Shown here: piece by piece, positions 57,333-64,000 of the stretch | Layout of the letters: each line of letters starts with the position of its first letter | Position numbering within the stretch: position 1 is the first letter of the stretch | Assembly: GCF_000753795.1 (NCBI RefSeq) | Contig: NZ_JPEO01000016.1 | Coordinates: 1 to 64,000, forward strand | Direction of reading: 5' to 3' | From: Shewanella mangrovi | GTDB taxonomy: Bacteria > Pseudomonadota > Gammaproteobacteria > Enterobacterales > Shewanellaceae | DNA length: 64,000 bases | The notes under the pieces: model-generated | The model's database searches: none | What the model saw: the letters and a program-made list of their open reading frames with translations, nothing else | Told to the model about the DNA's origin: nothing | Program-made: the position numbers and the translations under genes

Positions 57333-58996
57333 TCAGTCTCTCCCGCGGTTCCGTTCTTTTTCTGCCACTGATAACCTTCCGTTAACGCGCCGGTCGGCAC
57401 AAAAGAGATACTGGTTGGCTTACCGTTGCGTTCAACTAGCAGTGTCAGTGGTGAAGAGGGCTTCGATTGCTGTTCATCTAAGCCAACAGATTTCAGCACC
57501 TTATCGCCTTCTTTTAAGCCTGCTTTGGCCGCTGGTGAGTTGGGTTGCAAACCGTGGATAACGCGCGGAACTTGCATCAAACTGCTGATTTCAAATCCCA
57601 AATCAAATAATGGCATTGAGACTTTTTCACGAGTAAAACAGCGACCAAACGCGTCATCTTCAGGTACCAAGAATCCGCCAGACTGCATCGCGGCATAATC
57701 TTTATCCGCATCGGCGCCGATGTATTGACGTACGAGGGCCACCCAATCTTGAGCTGCCACAGATTTACCTTCGCGGGAACGCGCCAGAAAATCCACCAGC
57801 AGTTGGTCAAGATTGTGTTCGCCATTCGAGGCCTTACGAATACGCGAATCGGTGACGATGAAGTACATCGCACCGCGATAGTAAGGTTGCAGACGTGCAC
57901 GCGCATCCGTCCAAAACGCGGCGGTTGCTGCTTGCATGTCCATGTCCTTACGAACGTTACTGTAATAAGTCAGCAGCGTATTATTCACGGCTTTTAGATA
58001 AGTATCTGAAGACGTAAACCCGAGCGCGAATGGCGCGCGGTTTTCGTACATCACCGCTAGTCCCTCTTGAAACCAGCTCGCGCCTTCCAAACTATGCAGA
58101 TAGACGTGCACCATTTCGTGAGAAAGGATCTGCTGCATTTCGCTCAGTTCAATATCGTTATTAGCCGCCACCATCAAAGCATCTGGTAGTTCGGTACCAC
58201 TTTTCGAAATCATGGGGTTACTGCGAAAAAGTACCGTAAACGGCGGTAATTCTGAGAAACCCAAAAAGTCAGAGTATTTTTGATAGGCGTTATGTGCCCA
58301 CTCAAGCAATGTCGCGGTCGCAAATTTATTTGGCGCGGCCGTAGAGGCTGCGCGAAACGGGCTACTGACGCCAGAACCATTGAGGCGCGCTAAATCTCCC
58401 GCCATAAAATAGGTTGCGGCAATACGTGCTGGCGTTGCTTCACGGGTTACGGGCAGACTGTTAATACTCGTTGCGTCATCGCCTAGCGCAGATAAATCCC
58501 ATGCTGCAGACACTTTGTATGTCGCTTGAGATTCAGGTAAAACCAAGAACGTATTACCGGCGGCGCTCATACCTTTGGCCTCAGTTCTGAGTTCCCAAGT
58601 CGGTCCAGGCGTTGTCTCTGTCGACACCGCGGCTCGGTAGCTAACGGTCACAATGCCAGTCGTATCTCGGTTAGTTTGCCAAGCGTAAGGGGTTTGGCCC
58701 AAAGCATCAGGCAAGGTCGCAATACCTTGGTGTAAGCTCAGTTGCCCTTGGCTATCACTCACCTGCAACTGCGAAATACGCTCAACAATATGCTGTAACG
58801 GCCCCAAGGTTTTCGAAATCACCAACTGAGGTAGCGGCTTATCACTTTCAATGGTCTCTTTCACATCGACAGCAACCACCTGCCCGCCTTGCAATATCGG
58901 GGTTAACTGTAAATGGATACTCGGCTGTTCAGCTGCAACCGTTGTGCCTGCAACCGACAGCAATAACATCCCAAGCGGATGATGATAACTTTTCAT
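57320..58996 (-). CDS. Exported M61-like metallopeptidase with PDZ domain, first copy
   Basis: A 558-residue exported protein with Sec signal. It has 'S-H-E-M-V-H-V-Y-L-H' as zinc motif and 'F-Q-E-G-L-A-V-M-Y-E' as third ligand segment, then a PDZ-like C-terminal domain ('A-A-K-A-G-L-K-E-G-D-K-V-L'). It is a weaker M61 match than the second copy but the same architecture. The ATG at 58996 follows GGGAG by 5 bases; a terminator-like hairpin lies just upstream. It is the second gene of the operon after the TonB receptor. Confidence 0.8.
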   Translation of the reverse strand: MKSYHHPLGMLLLSVAGTTVAAEQPSIHLQLTPILQGGQVVAVDVKETIESDKPLPQLVISKTLGPLQHIVERISQLQVSDSQGQLSLHQGIATLPDALGQTPYAWQTNRDTTGIVTVSYRAAVSTETTPGPTWELRTEAKGMSAAGNTFLVLPESQATYKVSAAWDLSALGDDATSINSLPVTREATPARIAATYFMAGDLARLNGSGVSSPFRAASTAAPNKFATATLLEWAHNAYQKYSDFLGFSELPPFTVLFRSNPMISKSGTELPDALMVAANNDIELSEMQQILSHEMVHVYLHSLEGASWFQEGLAVMYENRAPFALGFTSSDTYLKAVNNTLLTYYSNVRKDMDMQAATAAFWTDARARLQPYYRGAMYFIVTDSRIRKASNGEHNLDQLLVDFLARSREGKSVAAQDWVALVRQYIGADADKDYAAMQSGGFLVPEDDAFGRCFTREKVSMPLFDLGFEISSLMQVPRVIHGLQPNSPAAKAGLKEGDKVLKSVGLDEQQSKPSSPLTLLVERNGKPTSISFVPTGALTEGYQWQKKNGTAGETECRR

Positions 58997-59011
58997 TAGC
59001 ACTCCCTTATT

Positions 59012-59041
59012 CAAAAAAAGATGCCCGGCAGCATTGCCGGG
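59012..59041 (-). terminator. Intra-operon terminator between receptor and peptidases
   Basis: On the minus strand, GCCCGGCA (59034-59041) pairs with 59022-59029 around four bases, followed by ATC and seven T residues. It stands between the TonB-receptor stop and the ribosome site of the M61-like gene, so it should reduce but not block downstream transcription. Confidence 0.75.
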
Positions 59042-59058
59042 CGAATAGCTAAGGAAGA

Positions 59059-61347
59059 TTAAAGATCCCAGGCGAGCGTCAAGCCGATGGTTTGTGGTTG
59101 AATCACCACCGCACCATAGTTCACATCAGTCGCTGCGGTTGCGGTACCACGGCGGTTAGCACTGATATAGCCCACTTCGTCAAACAGGTTATTTGCATAA
59201 ACCGTCAGTGACCAATCACCGCTTTTCAGAGTCGAGCTAAGTCCCACAGTGGTGTAACTTGGCAGGTGGATACGTGAGATGTCGGCAGACTGGGTAAATT
59301 GCATATAGCGATCGCCCATGTAGGTGACGTTGCCGCCAATAGACAATTGCGAACCATTGCCTAAGTCAAAGCTGTGTTGTAACGAGACTGTGCCTGAGTT
59401 TTTAGCGGAGAATGGCATGCGATCGCCGTCTTTACCATAGGCGGTCGAGCCTTCGACATAACCAGGAATATCTTCGGCCAACGAAGCATCGGTAAAGGCA
59501 TAGTTAACATTAAACTGCCAATCCTCAAGGAAGGTATAACCCATTCCCAACTCCAGCCCCTGACTAGCAGCTTTACCTGCGTTGGTGGTGTAGCTGGAAC
59601 CGTAGGTCAAATCAACTTGGCTGATCTGCAGATCTGACCAATCGATATAGTAAGCCGTCGCATTTAAGTTAAGTGCGTTCTCGAAGAAACCGCCTTTAAA
59701 GCCGACTTCATAGCTCACCAAAGAGTCTGAATCATAGCTTTCAGGAATGCCTTCCACGATGGTGCTGTTACCACCACCAGCGCGATAACCAGACGAAATA
59801 CGCCCAAACAGCATCATGTCTTCGTTAAAGTGATAGCGGGTTGCCAACAGATAAGTAAATACATCATCGCTGTAACTATCAGTGGTGGTCGACTCATCGG
59901 TCAACATGCCACCGCCGTAGCCAGTGCCTTCAATTTTGTTTTTAGCAAAACGGCCACCAACAGTGACATCCCACTGGTCGGTAATCTTGTAGGTGGTATT
60001 AACAAAGATTGCACTTTCTTTGTAACTGTCATCACCGAGTGACGTCAGCAACGGAACATCGGCAAAATAGTCACCACTGGCATTATCTGACAGGTAGAAG
60101 GTCTGCGTGCTATCGACACTCTCTTTGGTGTAAAACAAGCCAACCTGCCACTGGAAACGCACATCATCTTTAGACGATAAACGGAATTCCTGACTGATTT
60201 TATCTTCGTCATAGCGGTTATCGATAAACGCGCCAGCTTCTTGATAACCCAAGCCGAACATATTGGCGAACATTGGTGCAAAGTTACCGATAGAGGTGTA
60301 GCCCACATCTTGCTTCGCTGCCGCTCGGTGTTCGGTATAGCCAGTGATAGAATCAAACGTGCCCCAGCCCAAATCACCGGTTAATTTTGCGGTATAAAAG
60401 CGGGTTTGTCCGGCAAAGGAATCGGTATCTACACCGCGAGAGTGTTCATATTGGCCATAGATAGGTTCCAGTTCTGAGGTAACATCTGCATACGCGGTAT
60501 TGTCTTGCGACGTATTTTGGAACATTGCCGAACTGCGGAACGTCCAATCGTCAGTCATATGCCAAATCATGGCAATACGACCACCATCGCTTTCAATGCT
60601 GTTATCTGAACCGTCACGCGTGTTAGTTAAGTAAGCAGGATCTTCACGTTTAAAGCCACTCATGCGGATTGCAAAATCGTCAGTGACAGGAAGATTACCT
60701 GATGCGCGTATGCTATGACCGGTACTGCCATGCGCCGCTGATGCACCGCCTAATTCAAAGTGTCCGGTTGCATAACTTGCATTTGGATCCACAGAAACAT
60801 ATTTCACCAGACCGCCCATACTGCTAGCGCCGTATAGCGTACCCTGCGGTCCACGCAACACTTCAATCTGCTGAATATCTGATGGATCAAGATCTGGAAT
60901 AACCCCAGTATTCGTCGCTGAGCCATAAGGTACATCATCGATAGTAACGCCAGAAGTTGGACGAGTACCAATACCGGCGTCAGTCCCTACACCACGCATC
61001 ACAATGGTGCTACTCATAGCACTTGAGACGTAACTTAAGCCTGGGATTTCAGCAAAATAATCCGCTAGCTTTGATTTACCCGTCTCCGCTAACGCTTTCG
61101 CATCCAATACCGCCATTGATAGCGCCACATCTTGTAAACGCTCGCTACGCTTAGACGCGGTGACGACAATTTTTTCGATGCTATTTTCTTTTTCCGCTTT
61201 ATTCTTTTCTGCGGGGGAAGCATCTTCCGCCATGGCTTGACCAGCAAATAAGGTGACAACGCCTAACGCAACACCGACCGTTTTTGCCAACGAACTTAAA
61301 CGAGGTTGTAGAAGTACTGACTGCATCATTAATATTCCATTCTTCAT
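59059..61347 (-). CDS. TonB-dependent outer-membrane receptor
   Basis: A 762-residue outer-membrane receptor. Sec signal about 1-41 ('G-Q-A-M-A-E'), a candidate TonB box around 'I-E-K-I-V-V-T-A-S-K-R', then a plug domain ('I-P-G-L-S-Y-V', 'I-V-M-R-G-V-G', 'V-L-R-G-P-Q-G-T-L-Y-G-A-S') and a 22-strand-type barrel ending 'L-A-W-D-L'. It resembles receptors of Shewanella and Xanthomonas for non-iron nutrients. First gene of the operon. The start at 61347 lacks a clear ribosome site; 61329 is an alternative. Confidence 0.88.
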   Translation of the reverse strand: MKNGILMMQSVLLQPRLSSLAKTVGVALGVVTLFAGQAMAEDASPAEKNKAEKENSIEKIVVTASKRSERLQDVALSMAVLDAKALAETGKSKLADYFAEIPGLSYVSSAMSSTIVMRGVGTDAGIGTRPTSGVTIDDVPYGSATNTGVIPDLDPSDIQQIEVLRGPQGTLYGASSMGGLVKYVSVDPNASYATGHFELGGASAAHGSTGHSIRASGNLPVTDDFAIRMSGFKREDPAYLTNTRDGSDNSIESDGGRIAMIWHMTDDWTFRSSAMFQNTSQDNTAYADVTSELEPIYGQYEHSRGVDTDSFAGQTRFYTAKLTGDLGWGTFDSITGYTEHRAAAKQDVGYTSIGNFAPMFANMFGLGYQEAGAFIDNRYDEDKISQEFRLSSKDDVRFQWQVGLFYTKESVDSTQTFYLSDNASGDYFADVPLLTSLGDDSYKESAIFVNTTYKITDQWDVTVGGRFAKNKIEGTGYGGGMLTDESTTTDSYSDDVFTYLLATRYHFNEDMMLFGRISSGYRAGGGNSTIVEGIPESYDSDSLVSYEVGFKGGFFENALNLNATAYYIDWSDLQISQVDLTYGSSYTTNAGKAASQGLELGMGYTFLEDWQFNVNYAFTDASLAEDIPGYVEGSTAYGKDGDRMPFSAKNSGTVSLQHSFDLGNGSQLSIGGNVTYMGDRYMQFTQSADISRIHLPSYTTVGLSSTLKSGDWSLTVYANNLFDEVGYISANRRGTATAATDVNYGAVVIQPQTIGLTLAWDL

Positions 61348-61710
61348 TTTGTTGAAATTATTGAAAGACGGCAGTCCACCACAACGCCCTCTTCCCCTGT
61401 CGCTCTACCGCATCTTTATCGCGATATTTTTATTATTTATTTTATATAGTTACATAAATAACACTGACATTTTGCCTAATACACCCCCAGGATTACGGCC
61501 TGCTATAAGGCTATGGCCATGTCACAACAATGTAACCTAAGCATATAAATTACACATTTCGTTTATTTGATCAACACATTTTGTTGAAACAAAATAAACA
61601 AATTGTTAATTCAACCTGAAATGGTAGAGTAGAAGACAGTTCTGATGCCGCTACAGAAGCATGGAAGTTTGCAATTACGATATTAGTATTTGAATTTATT
61701 GGGTAAACAA
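61348..61710. other. Divergent control region of the receptor operon and regulator
   Basis: No coding sequence is supported. The right half is rich in inverted repeats (61561-61599), a likely control site. A promoter for the regulator may be near 61602-61630 (TTGTTA-N16-TAGAGT), but the match is weak. Confidence 0.6.
61561..61599. promoter_or_regulatory. Nested inverted repeats, candidate operator
   Basis: ATTTTGTT-GA-AACAAAAT (61578-61595) is an 18-base perfect palindrome. GTTTATTT (61561-61568) is inverted as AAATAAAC at 61592-61599. Position between the divergent regulator and receptor genes makes it a good operator candidate. Confidence 0.5.
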
Positions 61711-62457
61711 ATGGAAGCAAGACAGATACAAAAGAGTGAGGAAGCACGTTCGCAGTTTTGCGCGACCGAACGCCAAGTGGTCATCAACACACTTAAAACA
61801 ATTGTTGAATTACTCCAACATGTGTTGAGTGACAATGTAGAAGTCGTACTGCACGACATGAGTGTGCCGGAAAAATCGGTTATCGCACTCGCCAATGGTC
61901 ACGTTACTGGCAGAGTGATTGGTGACTCCATTCTTGCTGGCCCCAAAGGCGATGTGGGTTTTGCCGAAGCCTTTAAAAAATTGAATGAACAGGGCACCGA
62001 AAATAGCGTAATTGCCAGCTACCACACGGTGGCAAAGAATGGCCTTTCATTGCACTCTTCTACTGCAATCTTTCGCGATAGTGATGGCATTCCCTATGCG
62101 GCCTTATGCTTCAACTCTGATATGACAATTCCACAAGCTGCTTACTCTTGGCTTAGCAAAATGTTGGGCAATGAAACTGTTGCACCGACACCTGCCGTCA
62201 GTGAACACCCTCATCCAGCTCAGGTTGATACCTTGATGGAGGATATTATTGACTCCGCCATTAACGCCCACGACAAGCCGTTGGAACAATTCAGTAAAGA
62301 AGACAAGATAGCGGCAGTGGCCGCTATGCAAAGTAATGGTATTTTTGTGGTAAGAGGAGGTGTCAATCGCGCGGCGAAAGCGCTCGGTGTTACCCGATTT
62401 ACCATTTATAACTATTTGGATGAGCTCAAGAAACGTAAAGACATAAACAACTTCTGA
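61711..62457 (+). CDS. YheO/DauR-type PAS-HTH transcriptional regulator
   Basis: A 248-residue regulator. The N-terminal part (about 15-130) is a YheO-like PAS domain ('E-V-V-L-H-D-M-S-V-P-E-K-S-V-I-A-L-A-N-G-H-V-T-G-R'). The C-terminal part is an HTH_22 domain ('A-A-K-A-L-G-V-T-R-F-T-I-Y-N-Y-L'). The relative DauR represses D-arginine catabolism in Pseudomonas. The ATG at 61711 is preferred over a TTG at 61690, though neither has a strong ribosome site. It is divergent from the receptor operon and probably controls it. Confidence 0.83.
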   Translation: MEARQIQKSEEARSQFCATERQVVINTLKTIVELLQHVLSDNVEVVLHDMSVPEKSVIALANGHVTGRVIGDSILAGPKGDVGFAEAFKKLNEQGTENSVIASYHTVAKNGLSLHSSTAIFRDSDGIPYAALCFNSDMTIPQAAYSWLSKMLGNETVAPTPAVSEHPHPAQVDTLMEDIIDSAINAHDKPLEQFSKEDKIAAVAAMQSNGIFVVRGGVNRAAKALGVTRFTIYNYLDELKKRKDINNF

Positions 62458-62465
62458 GAATGAGA

Positions 62466-62480
62466 CGCCGCATAGCGGCG
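62466..62480 (+). terminator. Weak hairpin after the regulator gene
   Basis: CGCCGC and GCGGCG flank a 3-base loop shortly after the stop codon, without a T tract. A possible terminator or stabilising structure. Confidence 0.3.
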
Positions 62481-62496
62481 CCATCTAAGCAAATAA

Positions 62497-63210
62497 TTAG
62501 CCAAAGAAATGTCGCCACAGATAAGAAAATGGCAGCACTAAAAACAGCGCGGGTAAGAAGTTCACTACCGAGAAATGCATGATCTTGGCGATACGTAAGC
62601 CCACCGCCACCATGATGATGCCGCCGACCGCGGAAAAATCAGCGAAAACGATGTCGTCCATCAATGGCATAATCGGTTTTGCCAGCATAAACAGCCCCAA
62701 CTGCACCGCAAACTGCACCACAGCGGTTAAGCCAATGCCGGCCCCTAAGCCAATGGCGAAGATAACGGCGGTCACAAAATCCATCATCGCCTTCACTAAC
62801 AACAATTGGTAGTTGCCATTGACACCTTCGGTCATCGCGCCAATCACACCCAACCCACTGGCGCCAAATAACACGATTAGCGCGGTAAACTGCTTGGCGT
62901 ACTCGTCACGCGTCAAGCCTCGCGGCAATGGAATAAAGCGATCTAATTTGCGCTGAATAAAGTTCGCCCCCGCTGACACACTGCGCTCAAAATAGAACAA
63001 TTCACCGATCGCTGTTCCAAAAATCAACGACATCACCACGACAGGCAAATTATGCTCTTTGACGATCATGCTAATCCCAATCGCGATCGATGCCAGCGCA
63101 AATGTTGGCGGCAAACCTTCTTGTAACCGCTTCGGAATACGTTTTGCCAACGCCGCACCAATTAACGCGCCGGTGACAATGGCAGCACTGTTTAATATTG
63201 GACCTATCAT
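62497..63210 (-). CDS. DUF554 family membrane protein
   Basis: A 237-residue inner-membrane protein with about seven hydrophobic segments. It has the family's opening 'I-G-P-I-L-N-S-A-A-I-V-T-G-A-L-I-G' and the conserved 'F-G-T-A-I-G-E-L' and 'G-A-M-T-E-G' segments. The fold is proposed to be a transporter, but no substrate is known. The ATG at 63210 matches the family start; nine extra in-frame codons upstream are not preferred. Convergent with the regulator gene. Confidence 0.83.
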   Translation of the reverse strand: MIGPILNSAAIVTGALIGAALAKRIPKRLQEGLPPTFALASIAIGISMIVKEHNLPVVVMSLIFGTAIGELFYFERSVSAGANFIQRKLDRFIPLPRGLTRDEYAKQFTALIVLFGASGLGVIGAMTEGVNGNYQLLLVKAMMDFVTAVIFAIGLGAGIGLTAVVQFAVQLGLFMLAKPIMPLMDDIVFADFSAVGGIIMVAVGLRIAKIMHFSVVNFLPALFLVLPFSYLWRHFFG

Positions 63211-63612
63211 AGTGAATTCTCTAACCGCAGCGCACACTTCAACGGCATATAATGCCAGGCGCTGAATAACAAAAGGATTATATTAACTGTTTGTTTCTAA
63301 TGACTAACAGGCTCAAGAGTATGGGCTCAACGCCACTAGGGAAAGGCAGTATTTTGTACGCAACAGCCTACCACTATCACACATTTGACGCTTAACGCAT
63401 TTTTTCGATTAACGTTAATCTGTACTCACTATTACTTACTGCATTTTGCGCGAATTTAACAAAAAAGCATTGATCACGAACAGCTAAATTATGTGTATCA
63501 GCTCTATAAACGCGCCGATAAAACTAGCGCAGTTCGCTAGTTAAAGATACTTTTTAACTGTTTGTTTACCTCTGTCTTTTTCGAAAGCGATGCAGATATA
63601 GTGGGAGGCATC
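63211..63612. other. Divergent intergenic region at the window's right end
   Basis: No coding sequence is supported. It contains two copies of TTAACTGTTTGTTT (63283-63296 and 63554-63567) and an inverted repeat at 63522-63542. The second direct repeat lies about 45 bases before the ClpP-like gene and may be part of its promoter. Confidence 0.55.
63522..63542. repeat. Inverted repeat upstream of the ClpP-like gene
   Basis: AACTAGCG (63522-63529) and CGCTAGTT (63535-63542) form a perfect 8-base stem with a 5-base loop. It may be an operator, as it is 70 bases before the start codon. Confidence 0.4.
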
Positions 63613-64000
63613 ATGACTAAGGTATCGATAGCACTATTGCTACTTCTGTTATCAGGCTGCAGTTGTACCGGACATTTTTTGCAGGAAGCAAACGTCACCC
63701 TGAGCGATGCCACCACGCTAAGCTATTCAGGTGAAACCTCGGTGAATAGTGCGAAATATGCACTGAAACTCGCGCGTCAACATCCCGAAATCAAACGCCT
63801 CATTATTAACAGTGATGGTGGAGATGCCATCGGCGGCATGATGCTTGGTGAGTGGGTCCATCGCCAACAGATTGTGGTTGAAGTTAAGCAACGTTGCTTC
63901 GCTACATGTGCCAATTATGTGGTTACTGCTGCAGCAGAAACGGTTGTTGGTCCGGACGCTCAACTCGGCTGGTTTGGCGGAGCTTGGCAACCTGACACCG
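63613..64000 (+). CDS. ClpP-like periplasmic lipoprotein, 3' end outside window
   Basis: A partial gene, 129 codons in view and open at the window edge. GGGAGG precedes the ATG. The signal has a lipobox L-S-G-C (Cys16). The next part has 'L-I-I-N-S-D-G-G-D-A-I-G-G-M' and 'R-C-F-A-T-C-A-N-Y', the layout of the ClpP/crotonase-like periplasmic proteins. In that segment the residue usually serving as the nucleophile before C-A appears to be Thr. The rest of the protein and its function cannot be judged. Confidence 0.68.
   Translation, partial: MTKVSIALLLLLLSGCSCTGHFLQEANVTLSDATTLSYSGETSVNSAKYALKLARQHPEIKRLIINSDGGDAIGGMMLGEWVHRQQIVVEVKQRCFATCANYVVTAAAETVVGPDAQLGWFGGAWQPDT

Overview
The window looks like a chromosome segment of a motile, respiring marine-type gammaproteobacterium, most probably Shewanella or a close relative. 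The evidence is gene content: flgT/flgO/flgP flagellar accessory genes, a complete pseudaminic acid operon beside a Maf-type motility factor, a liuRABCDE-atoDA branched-chain catabolic operon, menA, and a large TonB-receptor/peptidase operon. No search was run, so the genus is an inference. No insertion sequence, CRISPR array, rRNA or replication origin was seen.

Region 1 (1-4301): flgO-flgP run leftward and flgT rightward from a shared control region with two divergent sigma-54-like sites. A tRNA-Arg(CCT) follows, then a Maf/DUF115-type gene and a small coupled gene of unknown function. Region 2 (4384-11027) is visibly AT-rich and holds glycosyltransferases and methyltransferases, four of which carry the same Rossmann-like module. 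It looks like a swappable surface-glycan cassette. Region 3 (11056-23359, leftward) is one long, tightly overlapped operon: pseB-C-F-G-I-H, then an acyl module (SDR reductase, acyl carrier protein, AMP-ligase, LuxE-like and LuxC-like proteins), then a glycosyltransferase and UDP-galactopyranose mutase. It should make CMP-pseudaminic acid and an acyl- or aldehyde-derived decoration, presumably for flagellin.

Region 4 (23949-35323) is ordinary chromosome: an aldo/keto reductase, two chemoreceptors, a DUF2947-like protein, a chalcone-isomerase-fold protein, ybaY-tesB, a degenerate SDR, menA and gnd. Region 5 (35518-46100) holds an acyl-CoA synthetase divergent from liuR, then the leucine/isovalerate pathway liuA-B-C-D-E and a CoA transferase pair, taking isovaleryl-CoA to acetoacetate plus acetyl-CoA.

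Region 6 (46290-48300) has a small membrane protein, a GNAT acetyltransferase and a glycine-rich lipoprotein with S-layer-homology-like repeats. Region 7 (48378-62457) is the most intriguing. A leftward operon encodes a TonB-dependent receptor, two M61-like peptidases, two S10-type serine peptidases, an amidohydrolase, two RidA-family proteins and a Tat-exported class V PLP enzyme. A YheO/DauR-type regulator is divergently encoded. I infer a dedicated envelope system that imports and dismantles an unusual peptide or amino-acid conjugate. The window ends with a DUF554 membrane protein and the start of a ClpP-like lipoprotein that runs off the edge.
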